A stretch of 64,000 nucleotides of DNA, taken from NCBI RefSeq assembly GCF_900007165.1, contig NZ_CYGY02000038.1, forward strand, positions 1 through 64,000. Reading direction: 5' to 3'. Shown in pieces: positions 18,019 to 27,486 of this stretch. The first letter of the stretch is position 1; every line of letters starts with the position of its first letter. A program made the position numbers and the translations under genes. The DNA is from Paraburkholderia piptadeniae. GTDB lineage: Bacteria; Pseudomonadota; Gammaproteobacteria; Burkholderiales; Burkholderiaceae. The notes below the pieces were generated by a model that saw only the letters and a program-made list of their open reading frames with translations, searched no databases and was not told where the DNA came from.

Positions 18019-19014
18019 ATGGAGATCGCCATTTTCAGCTCGACGCCCTATGAGCGCCGCTACCTCGCCGAGGCCAACGCGAACGGGCATCACAGGCTGA
18101 ATTTCTTCGAAGTGCCGCTGACGGCCGAGTCAGCAGGTCTTGCAACCGGCTATCCCGCTGTCTGCATTTTCGTCAACGATCGCGCGGACGCCCAGGTGCT
18201 GGAAGCCCTCCAGCAAGGCGGCACGCGGCTGGTGGCGCTGCGCTGCACCGGCTTCAACAACGTCGATCTGGAAGCGGCGGCCCGACTCGGGATGAAAGTC
18301 GTTCGAGTGGTCGACTACTCGCCGAACTCCGTCGCGGAACATGCGGTGGCGCTGCTGCTCGCGATCAACCGGAAAATCTATCGCGCGTACAACCGGACGC
18401 GGGATTCGAATTTTTCGCTCGATGGCCTGATCGGTTTCGACCTGACGGGCAAGACGGTCGCTGTGGTGGGCACCGGCAAGATCGGTCGTGTGTTCGGGAA
18501 GATCATGCTCGGCTTCGGCTGTGAAGTGATCGGCTACGATCCGATGCCGTCGCGGGAGTTCGAGGGGCTGGGCGCGCGTTACGCGGCCCCCGGTGAGATT
18601 GGGGAGAGAGCGGACGTCATTTCGCTGCACTGTCCGCTGACGCCAACGACGCACCACATCATCAACGCTGAAACGCTGTCGCGCGCCAAGCCGGGCGCGC
18701 TGCTGATCAACACGAGCCGCGGCGCGCTGATCGATACGGAGGCCGTCATCGAAGCCCTCAAATCGGGTCAGCTGGGCGGCCTCGCGATCGACGTCTACGA
18801 GCAGGAGGCAAACCTGTTCTTCAGGGATCTATCGAGCGTCGTGATTGCGGACGACCTCATCCAGCGGCTGGTCTCCTTCCCAAATGTAATCGTGACAGGG
18901 CACCAGGCGTTTCTGACGCGGGAAGCGCTGACCACGATCTGCGAAACGACGCTGCAGAGCGCAACGGCATTCGAGCAAGGACAGACGCTCGAAAACGAAA
19001 TCAAGGCCCCGTGA
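18019..19014 (+). CDS. ldhA: D-lactate dehydrogenase (2-hydroxyacid dehydrogenase family)
   Basis: 331 residues. It reduces pyruvate to D-lactate with NADH in the cytoplasm. The Rossmann motif GTGKIGRVFG is at about residue 151, and the family signatures RCTGFNNVDL and LINTSRGALID are present, with Arg, Glu and His in catalytic positions (the His in TGHQAFLT). Sequence style and length fit the fermentative LdhA group. The ATG at 18019 is chosen for its GGAGG ribosome site; the upstream in-frame extension has no family sequence. Confidence 0.85.
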   Translation: MEIAIFSSTPYERRYLAEANANGHHRLNFFEVPLTAESAGLATGYPAVCIFVNDRADAQVLEALQQGGTRLVALRCTGFNNVDLEAAARLGMKVVRVVDYSPNSVAEHAVALLLAINRKIYRAYNRTRDSNFSLDGLIGFDLTGKTVAVVGTGKIGRVFGKIMLGFGCEVIGYDPMPSREFEGLGARYAAPGEIGERADVISLHCPLTPTTHHIINAETLSRAKPGALLINTSRGALIDTEAVIEALKSGQLGGLAIDVYEQEANLFFRDLSSVVIADDLIQRLVSFPNVIVTGHQAFLTREALTTICETTLQSATAFEQGQTLENEIKAP

Positions 19015-19112
19015 CTCACGCCTGCCGATATGCGGCAGCGCATTCATCAGATTGGAAGCCGATTCGGCCGGGCGGCGCGTTCATTCGAATGGAAGCAGAG
19101 GAGACTCCTTTC

Positions 19113-19931
19113 ATGCGCGGATACTGCGGATGCATCGCCGCCCTGACGTTCGTCGCGACGTTAGCGCAGGCGTCGGACGCTGCGCCGACGCGACGCGATG
19201 CGGACGACTACTGGCAATTCGCAGTGGCGCCATACCTGTGGCTGCCATCCGTGGACGGTACGATGCGCTTCTCGCTGCCGCGCGGCGGCGCCGATGCTTC
19301 CACGGGCCCATACGATTATCTGCAGAACCTCAAATTCGCTTTCATGATTCAGGGCGAAGCGCGCAAGGGCGACTGGAGTTTCTTCGCGGACGGGATCTAT
19401 CTGAACTTCGGGCGCCACGATAGTGCGGTCAATGCGACGAACGGCCTGTTCGGGCCGCGCGAAACGCAGCAGAGCGTCGAAACGAGCTTTCGCGGCACGC
19501 TGGTCGAGATCGGTGGCGGGCGCACGATGATGCGGCAGTCGTGGGGTTACGTCGATGCAATCGTGGGGATGCGCTATCTTGGCGCGAAGGGCACGCTCGA
19601 CGCGACAGCCGTCTCGACAACGAGCGCCGGCGTGGGCGCGAACCCGCAACTAGACGTATCGCAGGTGCAGAACATTTTCGACGGCTTCGCGGGCGTGCGG
19701 GGACGCGTGTCGATCACGGGCGACGGCCGCTGGTACGTGCCGTTCTATCTCGATCTGGGCGCCGGAACGTCGAAGTTCACATGGCAGGCGATGACGGGGC
19801 TCGGCTACGCGCTGAAGTGGGGTGACGTCAGTCTGACGTATCGATACCTCGCCTTCTACGGTTCGGGCGATCAGCTCGTTCAGACGCTGCGTTTCAGCGG
19901 TCCAAGCCTGAATGTGATCTTCAGGTTCTGA
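19113..19931 (+). CDS. Outer membrane beta-barrel protein
   Basis: 272 residues with a signal peptide (MRGYCGCIAALTFVATLAQA). The mature part has alternating hydrophobic residues typical of barrel strands and ends with LNVIFRF, a terminal aromatic recognised by the Bam machinery. The WQFAVAPYLWLPSVDGTM segment is common in a conserved family of barrels of unknown function. ATG 19113 has GAGGAGA upstream; earlier in-frame starts give no signal peptide. Confidence 0.75.
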   Translation: MRGYCGCIAALTFVATLAQASDAAPTRRDADDYWQFAVAPYLWLPSVDGTMRFSLPRGGADASTGPYDYLQNLKFAFMIQGEARKGDWSFFADGIYLNFGRHDSAVNATNGLFGPRETQQSVETSFRGTLVEIGGGRTMMRQSWGYVDAIVGMRYLGAKGTLDATAVSTTSAGVGANPQLDVSQVQNIFDGFAGVRGRVSITGDGRWYVPFYLDLGAGTSKFTWQAMTGLGYALKWGDVSLTYRYLAFYGSGDQLVQTLRFSGPSLNVIFRF

Positions 19932-19950
19932 ATGCGCGGCGTCTGGAAAA

Positions 19951-20631
19951 TTGGCCAATGGTGAAGAAAACCGTGACGGCTCAAACGACAACCTGTCATG
20001 GAACTGCGGCGCGGAAGGCGAAACGGATGACGCGGGAATCGTTCAACTGCGCGGCCGTCAGGCCCGCAATCTGATGGCCATACTTTTTCTGAGCCAGGGC
20101 GTGCCGATGATGCTCGCGGGCGACGAAGTACTCCGTAGCCAGCACGGAAACAACAATGGCTATTGCCAGGACAACGCGCTTTCGTGGTTCGACTGGCGTC
20201 GGGTCGAATCCGCATCGGGGATGCTGCGGTTCATGCGCGAACTGATCGCACTGCGCAAGCGTCACGCGAGTCTGCGCCGGCGTCGCTTTCTGACAGGGCG
20301 ACCCGCGCAAGGCCACGCGCACCCGGGCATCGCATGGCACGGCGAACGGCTGCATGAGCCTGAGTGGCAGAATCCACGAGCGCGGCTTCTCGCATTTACT
20401 CTGGGCGGTGACGATCCTGGAGAGGCGCTCCTTCATGTGGTCCTGAACATGGACGATTCGGCATGTCATGTCGCGCTTCCCACTGTCCTCGACGGGAGAC
20501 GCTGGCACCGGATCGTCGATGCCGCGCAGAGCAGCCCGCATGACATTGTTCCGGCGCCACGCGAGGCAGCGACTGAGTTGGGTCACTGCTTGATACAGCC
20601 GCGCACGGACGTCGTGCTGGAAGCGGACTGA
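19951..20631 (+). pseudogene. glgX: C-terminal fragment of glycogen debranching enzyme GlgX
   Basis: The frame encodes about 226 residues matching only the last third of GlgX: NGEENRDGSNDNLSWNCG, LSQGVPMMLAGDEVLRSQ and the C-terminal beta domain. Intact GlgX has about 700 residues, and the catalytic (beta/alpha)8 region with its nucleophilic Asp is absent. Homology begins abruptly 20 bases after the outer membrane protein stop, so a deletion joined the two. Any product should be inactive in debranching. Confidence 0.8.
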
Positions 20632-20944
20632 ATTCCCCGTAAGCGAACAGGCGCGCTCCCTTCGTGCAGCGCGAATTTCGTTTTCGCGCGGCTCCTTTCG
20701 CAGGTCCGCGTTTAGTTCCGGGTGAGACCGGTCACTCGCGATCGCTGAACCGCGAACGGTCGACGCGCTCTACATCGCCCACGTTCACGAAGGGCTTTTC
20801 GCGCTTTCTGGTAAGCATCCCGTTGCCACCAACCAGTCATTGGACCAAAGTCCAATACCACATCCATTTCAACGCGTATAGGCTGGAAGCGGTCGGTTTC
20901 TTACCAATAGACAGACAACGCGGGCACAACATCGGGAGTTCGTC
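20632..20944. other. Intergenic, no gene seen
   Basis: About 310 bases; only the GGGAG ribosome site of the next gene is recognised near its end. Confidence 0.35.
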
Positions 20945-21211
20945 ATGAAACACACGAGTGCAGTCTTGATAGCCGCTACGCTAGGACTGGCGTCCCAGGG
21001 CGTTGGAGCGCAGGACAATTCTGGATCTGGCACATCGGCGGGCGCTGAACATCCGGACGAGATAGTGAGGATGCACCAGCAGGTTGCTGCGGCGAATCGC
21101 GAATACGACCGTGAAGTCGCGGCTGCAAAAAAGGTGTATGACCACAAGAAAGCGGAAGCGAAGAAGAAGCGCGACGCTGCGGTGTCAGTCGCTCACGGCG
21201 CGGGCCAGTAA
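20945..21211 (+). CDS. Small exported coiled-coil protein
   Basis: 88 residues: a signal peptide (SAVLIAATLGLASQGVGAQ), then a charged helix rich in Lys, Ala and Glu (REYDREVAAAKKVYDHKKAE) that is likely to form a coiled coil. No family name recognised. It has a strong GGGAG site. It lies upstream of the DUF3300/DUF2950 genes and may belong to the same envelope-stress group. Confidence 0.6.
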   Translation: MKHTSAVLIAATLGLASQGVGAQDNSGSGTSAGAEHPDEIVRMHQQVAAANREYDREVAAAKKVYDHKKAEAKKKRDAAVSVAHGAGQ

Positions 21212-21316
21212 GACGTATTCCGCGATTGTCTGGGTGGTCAGCCAGTCGGGCTCGCGTGCCGGTCAGAGATATCGTGCAATGCATCCCGTAGGTCTTCCTG
21301 CGTTTCGAGACTCGAC

Positions 21317-21601
21317 GTGAAACATGATTTCGAGGGATTCGAGCAGGCTGCGTTCTGGCTACATATCATTGTTGCCTGCGTTTTGCTGATGTTCCTTATC
21401 GGCAGTAAGGAACCCACGACTGGTGACTGGTTCGGAGTCGGATGGGAGACACTCGCGATTGAGTTTCCCCCGGACTCTTTGCTTCCCGAGTCGACGCCCG
21501 GACCATCCGGGCAGCCAGGCACGCAGGCACCAGCGACTTCTATGACAGGCAGGAACGCCTCGTTGTCCGCGACAGGAACCTGCCGGACGGAGTGGCCATG
21601 A
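21317..21601 (+). CDS. Small membrane protein, unknown
   Basis: 94 residues with one transmembrane helix (AAFWLHIIVACVLLMFLIG) followed by a Pro/Ser/Gly-rich tail. No family recognised. Its TGA overlaps the ATG of the DUF3300 gene, indicating a shared transcript and coupled translation. Confidence 0.5.
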   Translation: MKHDFEGFEQAAFWLHIIVACVLLMFLIGSKEPTTGDWFGVGWETLAIEFPPDSLLPESTPGPSGQPGTQAPATSMTGRNASLSATGTCRTEWP

Positions 21602-22980
21602 TCAATTGGAAGGCCCGATGGGCTAGAGCCTGCTTGTTATGGCTGGTTCTGCCGGCCGCCATCCCCTCGTGTGCAGATCACGGTCCGGCGAGCCCCCCGC
21701 CATCAGGCCCCGCATCATTGAGCACCGCGCCAACTAGCCCACCGCAATCGGGCCCGGCGTCATTGAACACCGCGTCATCAGGCCCGGCGCAATCAGGCCC
21801 CGCACCATCAGGCACGGTGGCGTCGGGCCCAGAGCCATTCAAGCCAGAGGAGATCGAAGCCCTGGTCGCGCCGATCGCGCTTTACCCTGACTCCGTGCTG
21901 GCGCAGGTATTGATGGCGTCGACCTATCCGCTGGAGATCGTGCACGCGGCGCGTTGGGTGAAAGCGAATCCGAATGTGAAGGGCGACGCCGCCGTGAAGG
22001 CGGTAGAGAACCAGCCGTGGGACACGAGTGTGAAATCGCTGGTGGCGTTCCCGCAGATACTTGAGCCGATGAATGACAAGATCGACTGGACCCAGAAGCT
22101 CGGCGACGCCTTTCTTGCGCAGCAAAAGGACGTCTTCGCCGCCGTGCAGCGCTTGCGGGCACACGCGAAGGAGTCGGGCAACCTCAAGTCGAACGAACAG
22201 CAGAACGTGATCGTCGAGCAGGCACCTGCTGGCGGCGGGCAGACCATCGTGAAGATCGAGCCCGCGAACCCGCAGGTGATCTATGTGCCCGCCTATGATC
22301 CGACTGTCGTGTATGGCGCGTGGAGCTATCCTGCCTATCCGCCTTACTACTGGCCGCCGTATCCCGCCTATTATCCCGGCTACTATCCCGGTGCGGCCCT
22401 CGCGACAGGCTTTGCCTTTGGCATTGGCATAGCTGCCGCCGGTGCAATCTTCAGCGACTGCAACTCGTGTTGGGGTGGAGGCGACGTCAACATCAACGTC
22501 GACAAGGCCGCGAACATCAATCGAAACTTCGATCGCAGCAAGGTGCAGGGGCAGGGCGGTCGATGGCAGCATGATGCGAGCCATCGCCAGGGCGTCGCCT
22601 ATCGGGACAATGCCACGCGCGATAAATTCGCCGGGCAGTCGCCGCGTGCCGGCACGCGTGATCAGTATCGCGGCCGTGGCACCGCCAATGACCGGGCAGG
22701 GGCAGGCAATCGCGCAGCGACGGCAGACCGTTCTGCTGGCGCGAACCGGGGCGCGTCGAATCGCGCAGGAGGTGACGTGAATCGTGTCAGCAGTGGCGAT
22801 CGCGGGGGTGGTTACAGCGGGGGACGCGACAACGCTTTCAACGGCGTGGGCACGAGCGGCCGTACCGCGCAACGCGACTTCGACAGGGGTAGCTCGAGCA
22901 TGCGGGGTTCAGGGGTTAACCGGCCCTCCGGTGGTGCAGGCATGCGCGGCGGCGGTGGATTCCGCGGTGGCAGGCGTTAA
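21598..22980 (+). CDS. DUF3300 domain exported protein
   Basis: 460 residues. A signal peptide ends in a lipobox-like IPSC. Residues 30-80 are an imperfect Ser-Gly-Pro repeat tract. The DUF3300 core follows (EEIEALVAPIALYPDSVLAQ, STYPLEIVHAARWV), then a Tyr/Pro-rich spacer, a short hydrophobic glycine-rich helix and a long Arg/Gly/Asn-rich low-complexity tail. Function unknown; it is presumably anchored to the envelope. In many proteobacteria a DUF2950 gene follows, as here. ATG 21598 is preferred to GTG 21592 for the spacing from GGAG. Confidence 0.8.
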   Translation: MINWKARWARACLLWLVLPAAIPSCADHGPASPPPSGPASLSTAPTSPPQSGPASLNTASSGPAQSGPAPSGTVASGPEPFKPEEIEALVAPIALYPDSVLAQVLMASTYPLEIVHAARWVKANPNVKGDAAVKAVENQPWDTSVKSLVAFPQILEPMNDKIDWTQKLGDAFLAQQKDVFAAVQRLRAHAKESGNLKSNEQQNVIVEQAPAGGGQTIVKIEPANPQVIYVPAYDPTVVYGAWSYPAYPPYYWPPYPAYYPGYYPGAALATGFAFGIGIAAAGAIFSDCNSCWGGGDVNINVDKAANINRNFDRSKVQGQGGRWQHDASHRQGVAYRDNATRDKFAGQSPRAGTRDQYRGRGTANDRAGAGNRAATADRSAGANRGASNRAGGDVNRVSSGDRGGGYSGGRDNAFNGVGTSGRTAQRDFDRGSSSMRGSGVNRPSGGAGMRGGGGFRGGRR

Positions 22981-22990
22981 GGAGGGAAGC

Positions 22991-23920
22991 ATGGAATTCC
23001 ATTCAAGCGTCGTCCAGCAATGGCTGACGCTCAAACTCGCAAACCTTGCGGCCGTCGCTGTCCTGTCGGTCGCAACGACAACAGCAGTGCATGCGCAAAA
23101 GAACTTCAGCTCGCCAGAGGCAGCGATGAACGCCTTTGGCGATGCAGTGGTGAAAGACCGCGAAGACGCGTTGCGCACGATCTTCGGTAATGACTTTCGC
23201 GAACTGATTCCACCCGTTGGAGCAGAGTTGCGCGATACGTTTATCGCCGAATGGGCCAGGTCCCACACGATCGAGCCGGCGGAAACAGGACGCACCCACA
23301 TCGTCGTGGGCGACAATGGCTGGACGTTTCCGGTTCCACTCGTCAAGACCAAGCAGGGATGGCACTTTGACACGCACGCCGGCGCGGAAGAAATGCGATT
23401 GCGGCGCATCGGACGCAATGAACTGGCCGTCATTCAGACAATGCTCGCGATCTACGACGCGCAGCGCGAGTATGCACAAACCAATCACGACGGCGAGGGC
23501 GTGCTTGCCTATGCGTCAAGGATGGTGAGTTCGCCCGGCAAACACGACGGTCTGTACTGGCCTAACGGACCGGAGGCGACCCCGAGTCCGCTCGGCGACG
23601 CGTTCGTTGATGCAAGTTCGCGCAATGCGAAGAATGCCGGCTACTACGGGTACCACTACAAGCTGCTCGAGTCACAAGGATCGCACGCGCCGGGTGGCGC
23701 CTATGACTACGTTGTCGGAGGAAAGCTATTCGGCGGATTCGCCGTCATCGCCTGGCCCGTCAAATACGGAGACACAGGGATCAAGAGTTTCATGGTGAGT
23801 CACGCGGGGCAGGTCTATCAACGAGACCTCGGACCGGACAGTGCCGCCAAAGCGGAGACCACGAAGTCGTTTGACCCGGGTCCGGGCTGGAGCAAGGTGC
23901 CTGATGCCGATGTTCAGTAA
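22991..23920 (+). CDS. DUF2950 family exported protein
   Basis: 309 residues with an N-terminal hydrophobic export segment ending before HAQKNFSSPEAAM. DUF2950 features seen are the N-terminal SPEAAMNAFGDAVVKD, WHFDTHAGAEEMRLRRIGRN, and the Tyr/Gly-rich GYYGYHYKLLESQG near the middle. It lies ten bases after the DUF3300 stop with AAGGAGGG as ribosome site. The pair is conserved across species, which implies a joint but unknown envelope function. Confidence 0.85.
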   Translation: MEFHSSVVQQWLTLKLANLAAVAVLSVATTTAVHAQKNFSSPEAAMNAFGDAVVKDREDALRTIFGNDFRELIPPVGAELRDTFIAEWARSHTIEPAETGRTHIVVGDNGWTFPVPLVKTKQGWHFDTHAGAEEMRLRRIGRNELAVIQTMLAIYDAQREYAQTNHDGEGVLAYASRMVSSPGKHDGLYWPNGPEATPSPLGDAFVDASSRNAKNAGYYGYHYKLLESQGSHAPGGAYDYVVGGKLFGGFAVIAWPVKYGDTGIKSFMVSHAGQVYQRDLGPDSAAKAETTKSFDPGPGWSKVPDADVQ

Positions 23921-24147
23921 CGCGCTGCGTCCTCTTTCACGCAGGCTACACGATGCGCATGACGCGGCTCTTTTTTGATGAGCCGTTAGGGTTCGGTCTC
24001 TTTCCACGGCAGGTGACGCAGCGTATGCGCGCGTACATTTGCAGCGTCCCGACCCCAGGGTCATAGTAGACGGACTGCACCGCGTCGTCGCAGCAGACGA
24101 TCCGAATGCGAGTTCGAATCGAGTATCTCCTCCGGTACGGGCGATCG

Positions 24148-25734
24148 TTACGAGAGGGAAATCACGATCTGCACGAAGAGCACTTTCACGATGGTCATGG
24201 ACGGGAAGATCATCGCGTACATTACGTCAGGGCGATCCGTAGGTGCGATGCGGTTAGCGAACGCGAGGATGGCCGGGTTGCCTGTCGCGCCACAGATCAC
24301 GCCGACCGCTGCATCGAACGGGAGTTTGAAGACCCATATCGAGAATACGGCGGTGACGAGCACAAGCACCAGCAAGACGAGAACCCCGAACAGCAGCAGT
24401 AGGGGCCCCGCTGTACCAACCGTGTCGACGAATTTCGGTCCGCATGAAATGCCGACCTGTGCAAGAAATATGGTCAGTCCGAGATTGCGCAGGACCAGGT
24501 TCGCCGACAAGGGCATGACCCACACGAATGGGCCGCTGCGCCGCGCTTTACCGAGACAGAGCGCGAGTATCAGCAGCGCGGCGAGACCCAAAGTGAAGCC
24601 GCCCGTACCGGGTAGCGGCAGGGCGACGGCGCCTGCCAGCAGGCCGGCTGCAGCGCCGATCCCGAGGCTGACAAAGCTCAGATCCGCCGTGCCTTTGATC
24701 GAGTCACCAAAGAACGCGCGAATTATGGGCATATGCGCGCGATTCACGAGCACGCCAACGTGGTCGCCCGTCTCCAGCACAATTTCGGGGCCGGGCAGAA
24801 GGTCTACGTCGCCACGTCGCACGTGAGCGACTGAGCATGTGACCCCTTCGGGAAAGCGCAATTCACGCAGGGACCTGCCAACCACACTCGGACTCGACGC
24901 GAACACGCGCATGTAATCGAGGTCTTCGCGATGGCTCGCTATTCTGCCGGGCTGCAACTGACCGCAAAGTTCCGCGGTCTTGCGCAACAGTTCCGGATCG
25001 GTCGCTGTAGCAAGCAAAACGTCGTCCTGCAACAACACCAGGTCCGCGGCTGGTAACTGGTTGTGATGCTTGCGGCGCACAGCGGCGATCGCGAGACCTT
25101 GCGGAAGTCGAGCGGTCAGTTCGGACAGTTTAAGCCCAATGAAATCGGCATTCTCCAGCGCGATCTCGGCCATATCGATGATCTTTGCGTTTGGTGTGTC
25201 GATTTTTGGCTTTAAAACGACCTTCAGTAGCAGAAGAAACAGAATCGGTCCGGCCACGCCGATAGGATAAGTAACGCTGTACGCCACGGCTGCATCATTG
25301 TTCTTAAGCGTCGCAATTGCCGCCTGAAGGCTGGCTGTACTTGTACCGGTCCCGGCAAACATGCCGAGCGCGTCTGCAAGCCGGAAGCTTGCGAGCGGGA
25401 CGAGACACCACGCGCCGATACCGGCTGCGAGTACGCCCAGACAGGCCGCCAGATTCGCCTTGATGCCGTCCGGGCTCGACAGGCCCTTAAAAAACTGTGC
25501 GCCATACTGGATACCAATTCCGTAGAGGAAAAGCAAAAGTCCGAGCGTACCTAGCAGGGCCGGTGGGGACGATTTGGGCGCAAAGGCGCCAATCGCGAGA
25601 CCGACGAACAGGACCGCTCCGGATCCGAGGCAGACGCCCTTGATGGTCACTTCCCCGACGATGTAGCCGAGTGCCACGGTTAGGAAGAGTGTGAACAATG
25701 GCTGAGCTTCGAGAAACAGCTTTACTGCATTCAT
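24148..25734 (-). CDS. AspT/YidE-type aspartate:alanine exchanger family protein
   Basis: 528 residues, inner membrane. Two hydrophobic halves of about five to six helices each flank a cytoplasmic region with two TrkA-C (RCK_C) domains (residues about 200-370). This is the AAEx architecture of AspT, the aspartate:alanine antiporter. Helix motifs GTGTSTASLQAAI and GATGNPAILAFANRI are the duplicated transport signatures. Substrate here is not certain; aspartate is attractive given the aspartase module 13 kb away, but other members carry other metabolites. Confidence 0.8.
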   Translation of the reverse strand: MNAVKLFLEAQPLFTLFLTVALGYIVGEVTIKGVCLGSGAVLFVGLAIGAFAPKSSPPALLGTLGLLLFLYGIGIQYGAQFFKGLSSPDGIKANLAACLGVLAAGIGAWCLVPLASFRLADALGMFAGTGTSTASLQAAIATLKNNDAAVAYSVTYPIGVAGPILFLLLLKVVLKPKIDTPNAKIIDMAEIALENADFIGLKLSELTARLPQGLAIAAVRRKHHNQLPAADLVLLQDDVLLATATDPELLRKTAELCGQLQPGRIASHREDLDYMRVFASSPSVVGRSLRELRFPEGVTCSVAHVRRGDVDLLPGPEIVLETGDHVGVLVNRAHMPIIRAFFGDSIKGTADLSFVSLGIGAAAGLLAGAVALPLPGTGGFTLGLAALLILALCLGKARRSGPFVWVMPLSANLVLRNLGLTIFLAQVGISCGPKFVDTVGTAGPLLLLFGVLVLLVLVLVTAVFSIWVFKLPFDAAVGVICGATGNPAILAFANRIAPTDRPDVMYAMIFPSMTIVKVLFVQIVISLS

Positions 25735-26235
25735 GCGGGCTCACCGTTTGTGTCGGCAATAGCGTGCATTTCCAAGCCTCCATGCAATACCGATTGCACA
25801 GCGCAATCGAATTTTGCTGGGAGGCGATAGCGACAATGCACACGGCAGTTTGTACGCGTAGCGATGTCTGGGGGTTGTGCAACACACGCTGGCTCGCTAG
25901 CCTGCGCCATGATGCCCGGCTTCAACGGCGGCATCGCGCCGTTGACGAGTGTGGTATGTCACTCGGAAAGTAGCTAGAGTAGGATGCCGTGCAGGAAAAT
26001 TGTATTGGACCTTGGTCTAATCCGACGTCATACCCGCGTCCTCGAACGGCGGGCTCATTATTGCCGACGCAACGACGTTGAGTTTGCCGTAACGAAACAA
26101 TTCATCCAGGGATTGTTTGGTGATCGTCGAATGGCGACATGACGGTAGCTTGGGCTAGCCCCTGAGACTTCCATACGGGGCAGCGTGCAGTATCGGGAAC
26201 TGATGACCCGCTAGCCGTTACAGGTGACACATTTA
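25735..26235. other. Intergenic between two minus-strand genes
   Basis: About 500 bases, presumably with the exchanger promoter. No gene or clear regulatory repeat recognised. Confidence 0.35.
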
Positions 26236-27345
26236 TCAAAAGCTGGTCTTGAGGCCAATGCGCGCAATGAGCTGATTGGGGCCGCTCGACGCTCCCGATG
26301 GATCGAGTACGCCACTGATCAATGCCTGCGCACCTGAATTGGTGCGTTGATAGACGGTCTCCGCGTAAACGATAGTGCGCTTGGACAAGACGTAGTCGAA
26401 GCTCGCGCCAAGCTGATGCGCGTGATTGTTATCAAGGAACTGGTTGCCCTTCATATACATATATCCGGCGCTCGTGATCCATTCGGGGGCGAACTGATAA
26501 GCGACGCCAAATTGACCCTCGATTATCGCGCCTCCGTTGAAGGTATTTCGAACCGTTGTCACGAGAGCAGTTAACGTGAGCTTGTCGAACCGATAGTGTG
26601 CTCCAACGCCCCAATTTCGGATGCCCACCTGAGGTTGTCCGGCTGTGAAATACTTGATCTCGGTATAGGCAGCGCCAATGCCAAACGGTCCGCGGTCATA
26701 GTTGATTCCTGCGCTGATCGAATTGCCTGAACTAAACGATCCTGGAACGCCTCCAAAGCCGTAGAGGGCGCCGAACGAGAATCCAGCGAAGTCCACTGAC
26801 TGATACTTCACCGAGCTATTGACAGGATGCCCACCCGCCATGCGGTCCCAATCGAAGCTTCCTGCAAACGGTGGATCGTTTGGAATGGCGATCTTGCTGA
26901 ATGGACCCGTTCTAAACCCATAGAGCCCGAAGTTGTCCGCTGGATCATTTCCTTTGCCCAGTAATGAGTCAACCATGAAGTCATACTGGTTGCCAAATGT
27001 CAGCGTGCCAAACCGGTCGCTGGCAATGCCGACATACGCATTGCGGCCAAACAAACCTTGCCAGGGAATGATCGATCCGTTGCCCACAATAAACTGATCG
27101 ACGAGATTGAAGATTGCGTGCAATCCTCCACCGAGGTCCTCCGTTCCACGCAGACCAAGCAGATTCGGAACGAGTATGCCGTCGTCGAACTTGATGTTCG
27201 AATGCCCTCCTTCGTTACTGATGTACGAAATGCCCGTGTCGAGCAATCCATAGAGCGTGACACTACCGGACGACTGCGCATGTACAGTCGTTCCCGTTCC
27301 AATGAGAGAAAGGACTACAGTTCCGTGCAAAATGCGCTTCTTCAT
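26236..27345 (-). CDS. Gram-negative porin, Burkholderia type
   Basis: 369 residues: signal peptide MKKRILHGTVVLSLIGTGTT...HAQ, first strand SVTLYGLLDTGISY and last residues IGLKTSF with terminal Phe. These are hallmarks of trimeric 16-stranded diffusion porins of betaproteobacteria. The start at 27345 is set by the signal peptide and GGAGAT upstream. It is transcribed in the same direction as the nitroreductase behind it but separated by a strong hairpin, so it is probably independent. Confidence 0.88.
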   Translation of the reverse strand: MKKRILHGTVVLSLIGTGTTVHAQSSGSVTLYGLLDTGISYISNEGGHSNIKFDDGILVPNLLGLRGTEDLGGGLHAIFNLVDQFIVGNGSIIPWQGLFGRNAYVGIASDRFGTLTFGNQYDFMVDSLLGKGNDPADNFGLYGFRTGPFSKIAIPNDPPFAGSFDWDRMAGGHPVNSSVKYQSVDFAGFSFGALYGFGGVPGSFSSGNSISAGINYDRGPFGIGAAYTEIKYFTAGQPQVGIRNWGVGAHYRFDKLTLTALVTTVRNTFNGGAIIEGQFGVAYQFAPEWITSAGYMYMKGNQFLDNNHAHQLGASFDYVLSKRTIVYAETVYQRTNSGAQALISGVLDPSGASSGPNQLIARIGLKTSF

Positions 27346-27419
27346 TGAAGAAGATCTCCATTTAGTATCTTTTCTTATTGGTTTTCGTTGATGGTGACCT
27401 GACGCGCGAGGTCTGGACG

Positions 27420-27449
27420 GGACGGCCAGGCCGTTCGAGCTGGCCGTCC
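27420..27449 (-). terminator. Hairpin after nitroreductase gene
   Basis: GGACGGCCAG and CTGGCCGTCC form a perfect 10-base stem with a 10-base loop, between the nitroreductase stop and the porin promoter. No T-run follows, so it may be a stem that assists factor-dependent termination. Confidence 0.5.
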
Positions 27450-27486
27450 ACATTTGTCGTCAATGTCGCCTCGTCAGGCGCGGATG

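Noticed and set aside
21808..22872. Long minus-strand frame (354 codons)
   Set aside because: Antisense shadow of the GC-rich DUF3300 gene; composition is Arg/His/Ile shadow type.
23965..23985. CGGCTC/GAGCCG hairpin after the DUF2950 gene as terminator
   Set aside because: Stem of only six pairs with the T-run in the loop rather than after the stem.
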